Of a stretch of 64,000 bases of DNA, positions 10,976-22,290 are shown piece after piece (position 1 is the stretch's first letter; each line of letters starts with the position of its first letter). The notes under the pieces were generated by a model. That model searched no databases. It was given only the letters and a program-made list of their open reading frames with translations, and was not told the DNA's origin. Source of the stretch: Aedes albopictus (Eukaryota > Arthropoda > Insecta > Diptera > Culicidae); contig NC_085138.1 in assembly GCF_035046485.1 (NCBI RefSeq), forward strand, positions 59,377,254-59,441,253. Reading direction: 5' to 3'. The position numbers and the translations under genes are program-made.

Positions 10976-11641
10976 TAAAAATTGCATATCGTAAAACAGT
11001 TTAAAATTCGAAGTACGCAATGAAAACATATCTACTGAAAATATGTTGTAGAACCTCTTTCGAACTCGTTTTGTAGAATCTATTTTTGTATAATGAAGGA
11101 CATTTGTGTGTTATATATGGTCCATCTGTACCATCACATTGAAGCATTGAAAGTGGAGTTGTATGATATACGGAATCTTTAGTCTGATAAATCTCAAATT
11201 CGTTAATCTCTTGTTTTTTTTCTTTTTTGACAAATAATTCTTACAAAATATGTTCGTTTTCGTTGAATGCGTCGAATTTTCGCAATCGTGAATAACGATT
11301 GATTTGAGTGAGAGAAAAACAGGGCCGGCTACATAACGAGACGTGCGCTTGAAGGAGAGAAGACGCATCACCCAACTGCGTGTTTTGTAGTTATTTTTAT
11401 TGGAGCTCGGCAAAACCCCATAGATGATCGGTTAGCATTGCAAGTTATCAATCAAATGATATAGGTTCGATATTAACAAAAGTGCGTTTACTAAACAAAA
11501 AAGTAAATGTGGCCATTCGTTTTAATTCTTGTATCTTGAAGTGTATCTTGTTGCATTGGTGCCATAAGGATGAAAAGAACGAAATTGAGGGTTTGAGCGT
11601 AAAAATAAAAAGCCTGCTAGTAAGAAAACTTTTTTTTTTTC

Positions 11642-11656
11642 GGAGAAGAGGGAGAA
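11642..11656 (+). promoter_or_regulatory. Polypurine tract
   Basis: GGAGAAGAGGGAGAA is 15 of 15 purines, abuts the 3' LTR and is preceded by a T run. This is the expected plus-strand primer site of LTR retrotransposons. Confidence 0.85.
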
Positions 11657-11891
11657 TGTGGGGTATGAACAAAGCTGAGTAGCATTTCCCATGCGTGTAT
11701 TTCCCCTAGCAAGCATCAGTGACAGCCAGCACCATGACGGGGTTGTCATCAGTGTGATGCTGCCTCATTGACGAGTGGACTGTTGGCGGAGCAAGTCGCC
11801 ATCACCGTTCCGTATTATGCCAAGTGATTCTACTGCAGTTTGCTAAGATGGCTGGGAACGGTTTGTTCCAGTGAGTTGCCCGGTATTCACA
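11657..11891 (+). repeat. 3' LTR (235 bp)
   Basis: It is identical to 9,265-9,499 and is followed by the target duplication AACGT. Confidence 0.93.
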
Positions 11892-11927
11892 AACGTCAAT
11901 AACGGAAAAGTTCTACTTTTCTTATTT

Positions 11928-12785
11928 TCAGTCCTGGGCATCCACAGTGGTGCAGAGGGCCAAATAGAAAGATATCCATCCTGGATGATTACCCGCCATC
12001 GCCTTGACATGTGGCCAGGTCAGAACTCGGTCGACTTGCTTGATTTCGTTGTTAAGGTTCGCCGCCATGAGCCTCTGGGTCTGCCTCTGCTGCGATGTGC
12101 TACTGGGTGTGGCCGACCCACCTCCACTTCCGCTCCCGAATTTCTGTCGATATTGGCTTTTCATGACAGTGACGATGGAACTCCACGTTGCGTTGGAGTT
12201 CCAATTGTGAGACCACCTTGCACGAATTATATACCACAGGCATCTATTAATGAAGACCTGCAGCCGCTGAGTGTTCTTCACTGATACACACCAGGTTTCA
12301 CTAGAGCATAGCAGCATAGATTTCACGTTCGAGTTGAAAATTCGGATTTTAGTGCTTCGATCAATCTGGTTGTTTTTCCATAATTTCTCAAACTCGCAAA
12401 AGCAGCCCTCGCCTTCTTGATCCGTTGTTAATCTTGGCACCGTTGAGCTAGGAGAGCAACGTCATCAGCCAATTCAAAGTCATTTAGGTGATCGATGGTG
12501 TTTAAAGGGATGCCACAGCAACCCACGATTTGGCTCACGATCAATCGCACCTACCAGGATCTTGTCGATTACGATGAGGAACAGTAGCGGTGACAATATA
12601 CATCCTTGCCTCACTCCAGAAATGACCCGGATGGGATCGGACAAAACACCGTTGTGCAGTACTCTGCACGAAAATGCCCTGTACTGTGCTTCAATGAGGC
12701 CGATGATTTTCTCAGGGACACTCTTGCGCCTGAGGGTTTCTCACATGTTTTCGTGATCGAGACGATAGTGCTTGAAATTGAGTGA
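11928..12785 (-). pseudogene. RTE-like LINE, 3' fragment (inverted copy)
   Basis: The minus-strand translation gives RKSSASLKHS, then after gaps IFNSNVKSMLLCSSETWCVS and a tail ending LALCTTVDAQD. These are the same motifs in the same order as the plus-strand remnant at 2,896-4,620. RT core motifs between are missing or shifted. The fragment lies 31 bp beyond the LTR element's target duplication. It is dead. Confidence 0.85.
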
Positions 12786-13335
12786 ATATGAATGGTACCG
12801 AACCAACCACGACCACTATTCCTCATCGGTCGGTTGGCTGGTGAAGCATATTGACTGGTAGGGGAAGAGGTGGTAAAATGAGCAGGGGTGGTAAAATAAG
12901 CAGGTGCTTAAATTACGGTATTTGGTCAAATAAAATATTATAATCTTTAGGCCACCCATTATTTTACTCATAAAAACCTTTTTGAGCACCCCTATGTTGC
13001 ATTGAGCCTTCGAATAACATAAATAATAAACAAAAACAAACCGCCCGTGCAGTTGCTTGTCTGTGATCTAATTTTCGGCTTGCATTATTTAGCGATTTTT
13101 GTGATGTAAACGTTCAATTTATCGAATCAAACGCTACAGGACAATAAGTTAACTTGATACTCAGCTGTTAACATCGAAAGTAAGTATTTAGTATCGTTTT
13201 CCGCGTTATAGTAAGACGTTTTAAACTGAAACCCCTTTGCGGGTAAAATGAGCACCCGAATGTGGTGGTAAAATGAGCACCCGAATGTGATGGAGAAATG
13301 AGCAAGATTCAGTTCCTTTTCGTACCTACTTTCAG

Positions 13336-14790
13336 ATGGGACGGATTTATGAGAGGAAAACGGAGCGGCAAACCTGGACAGATGAGCAGATGGCCGCGGC
13401 AAAGCGTGCCGTTGATCGCGGAGTATCTGTCCGTCATGCTGCAATTACACACAATATTCCCAGGGCCACTCTCGCCAGGTGGGTTGCTTCTCCGGGTAAG
13501 AAAAGAGGACTTGGCTCGAAGAAAACGGTGTTCTCGCCAGAACAAGAGAGCGAACTGGTTCAGCATCTTCTTGATTTGGAGACCAGATTCTATGGGGTCA
13601 ACATGAAAGATGCTCGCAAACTTGCCTATGACCTGGCGGAGAAGAACAAGCTACCTCACGACTTCAGCCACAAACGCCAAATGGCTGGCAGGTACTGGCT
13701 TCAAGGATTTCTCAGGCGAAATCCAACCGTATCATTCCGGAAGCCGGAAGCAACATCCATCGCTCGAGCTAGAGGGTTCAACAAACCCTCTGTGAATAAC
13801 TTCTACGACCTGCTGCAGAAAACTTTAGACGCCAAGCATTACCCCCCGAATCGCATTTTCAATGCGGATGAAACTGGAGTCAATACGGTAAATATAGCTT
13901 TTTATTATTTAATTTTCATTTTACTAATATTAAAATAAGGAAACATCCATTAGGTCCCTCCGAAGAAGCTGAAAATCGCGGCCAGGAAGGGGAAAAGGCA
14001 GGTTGGATCGATTACTTCTGCTGAGCGAGGAGTGCAAACAACAATCGTGATGTGTATGTCCGCAACCGGGCAACATTTGCCACCCTACGTGATCTTCCCT
14101 CGGGTGCGCATGCACGTTTCGTTGAAAAAAGGTGCACCGAACGGAACCAAGTTTAATTGTAATCCTTCAGGTTACATGACCAGCGAGATCTTCCCAGACT
14201 GGTTTGATCATTTCATTGAAAATACCAACCCATCAGAAACCAACCCGGCCTTGCTGATTATTGATGGGCACAGCTCTCACAAGGGTTTGGCGTTTGGTGA
14301 AAAAGCTCTGGCCAATTTCGTTGACGTTATTGTGTTGCCTCCACATTGCAGCCATAAAATGCAGCCTTTGGATGTGGCCTTCATGGGCCCATTCAAAAGC
14401 TATTATGCAAGAGCTTCGGAAAATTTTATGCGCAAATTCCCTGGCAAAGCCATAACGCTGTACGACGTCGCGGAATTGATGGGTGCGGCATATTTGAAAG
14501 CCGCTTCAGCAGAAGTGGCTGAGAACGGTTTCCGAAAGTCTGGCATTTGGCCTTTCAATAGGAACGTGTTCAGTGATGAGGACTTTGCTCCATCCGAAGT
14601 GACCGACCAGCCAGAAATCCGACCAACAAATCAGCCAGTCAATCCCGATCAGCCAGCAATCGCCACCGACCAGGTAGAAGTCACGACTGTTACATTGATC
14701 ACGGTAACTAAACCACTGGTGCTTGATGGATCAACAGTACAGCAGATGCCGAGTTCAATCAGTTTTCCTGAGTTAACCGGTAATGACTAA
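13336..14790 (+). CDS. pogo/Tigger-like transposase (two exons)
   Basis: Exon 1 is 13,336-13,887 (184 codons) and exon 2 is 13,954-14,790. They are joined across a 66-bp phase-0 intron (GT at 13,888, AG at 13,953), which restores the family sequence DETGVNT-VPPKK. Residues about 8-50 form a Psq/CENP-B-type helix-turn-helix (RGVSVRHAAITHNIPRATL), and about 60-130 a second DNA-binding segment. The DDE_1 catalytic core has aspartates at D178 (NADETG), D288 (LIIDGHSSH) and D324 (MQPLD), with 35 residues between the last two. The start ATG directly follows TTTCAG, so an upstream intron is possible. The frame stops at TAA 14,788-14,790, where a one-base shift would continue into the next ORF. The enzyme cuts and pastes the element at TA sites. 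Confidence 0.88.
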
Positions 14791-15238
14791 TGAGGTTCTT
14801 GACGATAATCAAGATGATGCCAATCAAATCATCAGCGTTGAACCAAAATCTGAAGCCTCTCCGAACTCCTCATTCACCATATCACCGAAGGACATTCTAC
14901 CACTTCCGAAAATGGCAGCTCCGAGAAATGCAAAGCGCAAGCGTAAGGCAGAACAGGCGGTTGAAATTACCGGAGAAAACTATCTTCAAAGCTTAGCCAC
15001 ATCGGAAGCAGCAAAGACCATCAAGGCCATAAAAAAAGGACGAAAAACAACGAAAAAGCGAACCAAGGTGCAGAAGAAAGCTGAGATTTTCGAAGATACG
15101 TTGTGCGATCTCTGTGGTGCAACTTTTTCGGATTCCGTTGATGGCCAAGGATGGAAGAAGTGTCATTCCTGCTTGATGTGGTTCCACACAGAATGCGGTA
15201 CGAACGAAGACGATCTCGGATGCCGATTCTGCAACTGA
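14783..15238 (+). CDS. C-terminal PHD-type zinc-finger part of the transposase, out of frame
   Basis: This 151-codon frame overlaps the end of the transposase ORF by 8 bp in another frame. It has an acidic start, a lysine/arginine-rich middle (residues about 50-100, nuclear-localisation-like) and a C4HC3 finger: C108, C111, C127, C130, H135, C138, C147 and C150, with W133 before the histidine. That spacing is PHD-like, and several pogo-like transposases carry such fingers at the C-terminus. A single extra T in the 14,783-14,795 region would explain the frame break. Reinitiation at the overlapping ATG cannot be excluded. It is most simply the C-terminus of one transposase. Confidence 0.75.
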   Translation: MTNEVLDDNQDDANQIISVEPKSEASPNSSFTISPKDILPLPKMAAPRNAKRKRKAEQAVEITGENYLQSLATSEAAKTIKAIKKGRKTTKKRTKVQKKAEIFEDTLCDLCGATFSDSVDGQGWKKCHSCLMWFHTECGTNEDDLGCRFCN

Positions 15239-15791
15239 ATACTTGTATTGCCCAGAAATGGGTCTCTAATTTTGAAGTTTTTATTTTTGCACTGAATGTG
15301 CAAACACTGAATATGTGCTCGTTTTACGTTTTTCAAACTTGTTTTGTTTGTTATGAAATAAATGTGGATATTTGAAGAATAAAAATAACAGCTGTGATAT
15401 TTGTTATGAAGAGCTGATGATGTTAATAATAGATTAGTTTACAATCTTTTTATTTAACAATATTGTTGAAAATTACATGAAGTCGGTTTTTATTTTCCAA
15501 GGTGTTCATATTACCACCTCCATATGCTCATTTTTCCACCCCACTATGCTCATTTTACCACCGCCCCTTGCTCATTTTACCCGCATTCTATAGAACAGTC
15601 GATAATTAACTCGTGTTCTGAAACACGAAAAAAATACGTGTTTTGCAATGAATCTGACTAAAACTTATTAATATTTGTATTAATGTATGATGGCATAATG
15701 ATTATCTGCCGTTTATTTTATGTTTTACAATTGAATAGTGGAAAAAATCAAGTAAAAGCTTAATATGCTCATTTTACCACCCCTTCCCCTA

Positions 15792-16600
15792 ACGATTATT
15801 TCTCACTTGCTGCTGCGAGGCTGAAGAAGCGTAAATGATTCAGTAGATTTATTTTTTGCTCAAAACTTGTAAAAACAATCAATTTGTCCATATATTATAA
15901 TCGATTTAATACGAGTTTATGTCATTTGCACTGTAATAACGAGATAAAAATCAAGTATATTCATTGCCGTATACACCGGCGAAGAGAGAGATTCAGAGTG
16001 CCGCACGGCGCTGAATCATCGTTCCTCACTCTCACTCATATTTTTTATTGTCCCCGCTCCCACTTGCTTCAAAAGCATGTTAGCCCATGAAGGCATATTG
16101 GATATTGCTACCGCTTTGGGTTGAAAAGCGCCGGTCAAAGAAGAGAAAATTTTGATTCGTCTGAGGTAAAACGCTTCAATTTTCAAGCGTTGCGAGACGA
16201 GCTTGGTGGTCTAGTGGCTACCGCTTTCATTAAAGTAAAGTTTAGTTGAGGTAAGATTTATTCGTTAGAAAATCTGGAGAGCAGTTTGGCTTCCGGGTAA
16301 CATAAATCTAGTTTTGAGTTGAGGTGTTTTCTGGGGACTTGTTAGTCCTGTTCACCACTACGTTTTTGGAAACCGTTGTGGCTTTCGGGTAGCATAACAG
16401 TTTTGGTTTGTTTTGAGTTAAGTTATTTATTTATCTTTATCGTAGTGTGTAGCCTGCTCCATTTCCATTAATATGCCAGATATAATTTCATCAACAGATT
16501 CAAATATCAATATAAAACTGACCTTCAATCAGTACATCAATGCCCACTATAGATCAATTAATTACATTGCGCCGAACAGTTAGGCAAATTTCTCGCTATG
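15792..16600. other. Unassigned stretch with a possible tRNA-like head
   Basis: Mostly featureless. At about 16,203-16,232 the plus strand has TTGGTGGTCTAGTGGCTACCGC, here split as TTGGTGGTCTAG and TGGCTACCGC, which resembles a pol III A box. No convincing B box follows, so this is at most SINE debris. Confidence 0.35.
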
Positions 16601-18640
16601 TAAAGCTTTAATCGGCCTTCAATCGGCCGCGAATGGGATATCCGAAGGTCAAGTACGTTTGGAATTTCCGGAGAAAGTCGGGGAAGAAAAAGTTGCGACC
16701 GAGCCCAAAACTGAGCGAGCCTTCAACGTAAGCCGTTACACTGCCGAACATTTCGAAGAAGCTCGGGGGGAATATCGAACTTCCGTTAAGTTCGGTCGAT
16801 AGCACCTTCCCTAATCTGAGGATCACGGTTTCATTTTACTTTCGTTCGATCCGCAGATTAGTGTAGAAGTGTCGTTGTTAACCTTGTAGAAATAGCCGTT
16901 GAATGTGAGTGAAAGTAACGTGGTGATATTTCTTTAGTTCAATTGTTCTTTTTGTTAGTTCATAGTTTTCAGTCCAAGTTAGGAAAGAAGTACGTAGGGT
17001 TTGTGCGTTTACCTCGACAGATTACCAGGTAATGTGCTCTTTGTGCTCGTCTTAAGAACCCGTGCATGTGCTAATTGTACGTAAATAGCCCACTGGCTAG
17101 ATTCTTCCACAGCGACGCTTCTCTGCCGATCGACTCGGAACTTCCGGCGAACGAATACTGCCGAAGAAGAGGCACGTCAACACGCCGCTTAGCGAACTTC
17201 TGTGGTCGTCTACTGCCACTTGTCAGGCCCGTCTTGAAGGTCGTTCAAGGTTTCGCAACAACATCCCCCTCCCCCCCCCCCACGTGACAGACCACCCCGT
17301 ACACGTGGTCCAAGCGGTCGATCCACCGGCGTGACACACCAGGAGCGCAGAAACAATCAGCAGGTCAGCGAAAACCACGTAGCTGCTCGGTGAGTCGTTT
17401 CCTTTTTTGCACCGTCTTTTTTGTAGAGTGGGGCGTCCGGTGAGGACGCCTCGGAGAAGTTTTTTGCCGACCATTAGGTCGTGGATATTCTTGGACGTCT
17501 AGTCTGAAACAGCGTCCGCAAATGTGAGGTTGGGTGGTTGCTTTAATCCAAAACGTGCGCACGTATTTCATGACCGGCCCACCCAACCCTATTGTGTAAG
17601 ACACCCGGGTGTAGCAAGCTTGCCGCTTTCGCTTGTCGCATCATCGAGGGAGAAACATCAATGGAACGCACACAAGAATAGAGCACATGCACAGCGGTAT
17701 AGGACTGTTGTGATAGATCGATGGACAGATAGGTAGAGATAGAATACAAACGCACGAGAGAGCAGGATTGAATATGGAATATATGTAAAGAATGAAAATG
17801 ATAAACGAGTAGCAGTCTAGAATAAATCTTTCGTTTTTGGTGTTATCATAGAATAAATGTGTTTAGTTCTACAATGTGAATGCGTTTGTAAATCAGAATT
17901 AGTCCTGCGAAAGATCTGTTAGATTATGGTAATGTTGTCCCGTTACTTCGCGTATTTAGTGTAATGTTGTTTGCGTGGCGCAATTTGACTGTAGTCTTGC
18001 GTACTCCCTTCTACGCAGGTAGCGCCTTTAGCGGGAAGTAGTGGAACCGCCAGTGATGAGAAGTAGCACGCGATCCTGATGTCGCGTTGCGTTTAGGATG
18101 GGTGACATCTTACCGCGTTCTTTGGAGGAATGGTTTTGTAGTGTATCGGGTTATGTTGTTGGTAGGTAATTACCCCAGTTAAGGTGTAGGAAGTAGATGC
18201 GCTGGCTCGATCCTACTTTCTTCGGGAATTTCAAATGGACTCGCCCTGAAGAGTCTCAACCGGGCAAATTTAGAACTTGTCGTGCGGTCTCCTAAAGGAG
18301 TGGCGCTTAAGCCGCATGATTTATTCCCGGATCGGCCAGTGCCGGCTACAAGTGTTAAGTTATGGCCTTAACACTATTGTTATGAAGGATATGGGAGCTG
18401 AATTTTTCGTGAATCGGTGAATGATTCACGAAAAATTCTTGCTCAAACGTTGGATTGTGTAACGGGTAAATAAAATTGTTACAATTATAAGACAGAATAA
18501 TTGTTAAATGTGTTACAAATTTTATATTCGTGCGTTCTTTGTGTTATATGTTTTATTTTAACTTGTAAATATTTCCCGAGTTTTAATACACATTTATAGG
18601 GTTCTGACAGAATAGAGGTACATGCAATGTAATCCAATAT
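16600..18640. other. Unassigned low-repeat, GC-richer segment
   Basis: Composition differs from the AT-rich surroundings and there is a run of 12 C at about 17,270-17,281. AATAAA occurs near 17,820, 17,850 and 18,467. A GTGAGT donor-like site lies near 17,390. No open frame resembles a known protein. The structured 3' part could be an LTR or untranslated leader of a retroelement, or a host non-coding exon. No terminal repeats were found. Confidence 0.35.
18400..18438 (+). promoter_or_regulatory. Perfect 16-bp hairpin
   Basis: GAATTTTTCGTGAATC (18,400-18,415) is followed by a 7-nt loop and its exact reverse complement (18,423-18,438). It lies about 30 bp before an AATAAA. It is probably an RNA structure near a transcript 3' end, or a protein-binding palindrome. 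Confidence 0.6.
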
Positions 18641-19059
18641 TGATTGCCAACTTTCAGGCCATTTCGGGCAGTTGTCAAGTATAAGAGATAAAAACCTTTC
18701 CCTGCCACGGACTTCAAGTTATTGAGCTCAAGTGTCGAAACCCGAAACGGGATGCCCGATCAGAATTAGTTTTCCTGGACAAAATCATAAGCTATGAATA
18801 CAGTGACCACTGTGAACTAAAAGGCATACTACTAACTAAAATACAGTTTCAGGATGACTGATGGACCCAGAACAATATTGAAACCTCGTCATCCTGTGAT
18901 GAAAAGTGTTATCCATCTGGATAACAGGCCACATTTATGTTTTGTGTCATGTATTGAGTCAATTTGAGGTGTCTTTTATTTGTGCATTTGAAAGGTTCTA
19001 TGCGTTGTGATATGTGTTAAAACATTGTAAATAATTTATTTTCTTTTATTTTTGTAACA

Positions 19060-20600
19060 TGTCGCCAGAAATTCTTTCAGGAATTCCTCCAACTATTCCT
19101 CTAGGGATTCTTCCTTGGATTCTTGCAGAGATTTCTCCATTAATTCTTTCAGCGATTCCTTCAGGTGTTATTCCAGATATTCCTCCATGAATTGCTTCAG
19201 GGACTCCTCCAGGAACTGCTTCAAGAATTCCCCAGGAACTCATCCAGGAATTTCCTCAAGAAATCCTTCACGGATTCCTTCAGAAATTCGTCCAGGATTT
19301 TCTCTAGGAATATTTCTGGAATTTTTCAAGGGATTCCTCCACGAATTCTTTCAGAATTTTCTCTAGGAAGTATTCCACCAGGAATTCCACCAGGAATTTC
19401 GCTAAGAATTCTTCAGGGAATTTTCCAGAGATTTCTCCACGATTTTTTTCAGGGATTATTTCAGTAATTCCTTCGAGAATTTTTCCAGTGATTCCTCCAG
19501 AAATTTTTCTAGAAATTCCTCCAGAAATTCTCATGGGATTGCTTCAGAAATTTCCCCCAGAGGTATTCTAGAGAATCCTCCAGAAATTAATCCAGTAATT
19601 GTTTCAAGAGTTCCTCTACAGATTTCTCCAGCAATTCCTTCAGGAATTCTTCCAGCAATTTCCACAGGAATACCTCCAAGCATTCCTCCAGGATTTCATC
19701 CAGAAATTTATCCAGGAACTCCTCTATGAACTTTTCCGGGAATTGATCCAGGGGGGGGGATTCCTCCAAGCATTTCTCCATGAGTTCCTCCAGATATTGC
19801 TCCAGATAGTGCTTCAGGGATTCCTCCAAAGATTTCTACACGAATTTCTCCAATGATTTTACCAGAGATTCCTCAAGGAAATCATTCGAAGATTTCTCCA
19901 GGAAATCCTCCAGAAATCCCTCCAAGGATTCTTCCAGGAAATCCTCCTGGAACTACTAAAGAGATTTTTTTCAGAAATTTCTCCAGGAATTCCTTCCGGA
20001 ATTTCCCTGGAAATTTCTCCAGGGATTGCTCCAAGAATTTATCAAAGTATTTCTCCAGGAAATTCTGCACGAATTGCCTGTTCAGCACTTTTTTGACGAA
20101 AATAGAACAGCAGAACTATTTTGGTAACTTCGGTAATCGATTTTACTGAGGCTCAGTACATCAGTTGTCAAAACCGGATGCAAAAGGTAAACAATACTGT
20201 GTAGCTGTATTCAGCTGTTCTATTTTCGTCAAAAAATTACCGAACACGTTATTCCAAATTAAGTGTGCAGGAATTCCTGCTGGGTCTCGTAGAAGAATTG
20301 CACCAGGAATTCCTCCAAATTACACCTGAAATTTGTTTAGAAGTTCCTTCAGTAGAGATTTATTCAGGAATTGCTTCAGGGATTCCTCCAGGAATTCATT
20401 CATGAATTTCTCTAAGAATTCCTCAAAGGATTTATTCAGAAATTTTGTCTGAGATTTCCTGATTTTTTTTTCAGAAATATTTCCAGGAATTCCTCCCAGA
20501 ATTCCTTTGGAGATTTCTCCAGGAATTCTCCAGGGATTACTTCAAGAATTTATCCGAGGATTTCCCCAAGAAATTTCTCCAGGAATTCCTGCTGGGTCTA
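19060..20600. repeat. TTCC..GGAA repeat block
   Basis: This is the best-preserved block of the quasi-palindromic repeat, with dozens of AGGAATTCCTCCAG-like words spaced about 24-27 bp. Open frames on both strands here (for example 19,599-19,856) encode low-complexity Q/F/L/E-rich repeats and are not genes. A small MITE interrupts it at 20,079-20,246. Confidence 0.85.
20079..20246. mobile_element. Small TIR MITE
   Basis: The ends TGTTCAGCACTTTTTTGACG and, inverted, TGTTCGGTAATTTTTTGACG extend over about 33 bp, including GAAAATAGAACAG. It is 168 bp and non-coding. The target duplication is not clear. Confidence 0.65.
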
Positions 20601-20603
20601 ATC

Positions 20604-21035
20604 CAGAGTTGCTCAATATCAGTCTTGTCTGGTGACTACTGATATTGCACCATCGTCACTATCACTCCAGGCCGTTCAATATCAAAACGACAATGACAGG
20701 CAACGACTTAATATTGAACTGCACTCTAGATCACCATCATTGTATGCAACTGATGTGATATTTTAGTGGCTTTCGCCAAAACTTAAACTTTTTTATGACC
20801 AACATGTAAAACTATTAAAAATTAAAATATACTCTTGGAAACTCTTCATTTGGATTTTTAAACGAATTTCAAAGATGGCCTATCAGTGATATCCACACAT
20901 CATCACAATCAGTCCAGTTCTGATCAAACAAGGAAAGTGACGGTGACTCAACAGAGCGCACGTTGACTTGGATCGCAGTCGGCCTATCAAAACCAGCGAT
21001 TTGCTTACCACTGATAGTGACTGAGTGCAACTCTG
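20604..21035. mobile_element. hAT-like MITE
   Basis: The ends CAGAGTTGC and GCAACTCTG are inverted repeats. They are flanked by 8-bp near-duplicates GTCTAATC (20,596-20,603) and GTCTCATC (21,036-21,043), inside TTCC..GGAA repeat. CAG-starting TIRs with 8-bp TSDs are the hAT signature. It is 432 bp with no transposase. Confidence 0.7.
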
Positions 21036-21039
21036 GTCT

Positions 21040-21420
21040 CATCCAAGAATTCATCCAGGAATCCCTCCAGGTATACTTTCAGAAATTCCTCCGGGAATTC
21101 TTCCAGAGATTACTCCAGGAATACCTGAAGTGATTTCTTCAGAAATTCCTCTCAAATTCTCTTCAAAAATTTATTAAGGAGTTCCTTCAGAAATTTCAAA
21201 AATTCTTCAATCATTCAGGGATGTACCCCAGACAGAATGTTTCCAGGATTACCTGATTTTTTTTATTGGCTTCAAGATGGAATTCATCAATCGACTTGTA
21301 TTGGAAGATAATTTCAAAATGATACATACAGGAACCAGGAAATTATCCTGGGTTTTTTTTTCAGGAATCCCTCCAGCAGTTTCTTCAGAAGTTTACTCAA
21401 GCAACTCCTACAATAATGCC
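21040..21420. repeat. TTCC..GGAA repeat block
   Basis: Continuation of the block interrupted by the hAT-like MITE at 20,604-21,035. Confidence 0.7.
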
Positions 21421-21424
21421 GTGT

Positions 21425-21720
21425 AGCTGCCGGCTTAGAATAGCACTACGGACCACCTGTTCCGGGGGTTAAAAGTCCTCCAAACAGGTAACCCCAATCC
21501 AAGGTGTCAGGCGACCCGTGCTGAGGGATGAATGGTTGAGGGGGTTTAAAACATGCTCGATCTTTAACGGAGCCCGTAGCGTGGGTAGATCACCTTCTTG
21601 GCTTGGGGACTAGGGTTCCGATGGATGGTCAATATCGGTATCATTTCTTGACTATTTGGTTAAGGGATCCGATTATGACAAAAAAAGGAGCGTGTTAAAA
21701 GCGGAACCTATCAATCAGAA
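21425..21720 (+). mobile_element. Probable LINE 5' leader fragment
   Basis: A GC-richer insert contains ACGGACCACCTGTTCC, a paired CCTCCAAACAGG segment and a purine-rich end with GATTATGACAAAAAAAGG. It resembles untranslated leaders of LOA/R1-type non-LTR elements in mosquitoes, but this is recognition by style only. No ORF follows. Confidence 0.35.
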
Positions 21721-22039
21721 TCCTTCCTTGCGATTAAGTTGAAAATGACTACTGTAACAAAACCGAATACTTTATAACTTCTCAATGGTGATAAAGTAAT
21801 ACGACATGCACTATACAAAGGACACGGGGTATACCCCAATAGATCAAATATTGGTCGCAGTGGTTATGTCCCGAACAGATGAAAAAAAAAACTCTTACAA
21901 TAAACTATACAATAAGTCCTCCAGTGATTCCTCCAAGCAACACACATGCCACAAAAGAGTCACCCACGGCACCGTAGGTTCTGGTTACGTTGTGGCTTAC
22001 TTTAAACATATAAGAACTTACATGCTAAAAATGCTATAA

Positions 22040-22290
22040 GATATTTCTCCATGGATTCCTTCAGGAATTCACCCAGGAAAGACTCTTTCGGAATTCTTCC
22101 AGGGATTTGTCCCGGCATTTTGCTAGCCAATGCACCAAGAATTTTTCTAGGAATTTCTTTTTAAACTCCTCCAGAAATATCTGGAATAAATTCCAGGATC
22201 TTTTAAAAAAAATACATTATTTGAGAGTTCTCCAAAATCACCTGTAGCAAAATTCTTTCAAAAATTCTTCCAAGGATCCTCCCAGGAAAA
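22040..22290. repeat. TTCC..GGAA repeat block
   Basis: Short block of the same degenerate repeat. Confidence 0.65.

Larger units (their letters stand above)
9265..11891 (+). mobile_element. Complete non-autonomous LTR retrotransposon
   Basis: Two identical 235-bp direct repeats (9,265-9,499 and 11,657-11,891) begin TG and end CA. They are flanked by a 5-bp duplication AACGT (9,260-9,264 and 11,892-11,896). One base after the left LTR is a 19-nt primer-binding site, and directly before the right LTR is an all-purine tract. The 2,157-bp interior holds no gag, protease, RT, RNase H or integrase; its main content is the 79-bp tandem array. Total length is 2,627 bp. LTR identity implies recent insertion. 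Mobilisation must rely on proteins from another element; a BEL/Pao or Gypsy source is possible. Confidence 0.93.
12861..15789 (+). mobile_element. pogo-like DNA transposon with transposase
   Basis: Terminal inverted repeats of 24 bp (12,861-12,884 and 15,766-15,789), with one mismatch, begin GGGGAAG and contain GGTGGTAAAATGAGCA. TA flanks both ends (12,859-12,860; 15,790-15,791). The TIR core recurs near 12,889, 13,242, 13,263 and 13,287 on the left and near 15,505, 15,525, 15,546 and 15,567 on the right, in inverted orientation, suggesting several transposase-binding sites per end. The encoded transposase is of the pogo/Tigger group. Length is 2,929 bp. Confidence 0.9.

Noticed and set aside
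19165..20149. Open frames on both strands rich in Q, F, L, E or S/P/R/N
   Set aside because: They are translations of the TTCC..GGAA repeat; period and composition explain their openness and no domain is present.
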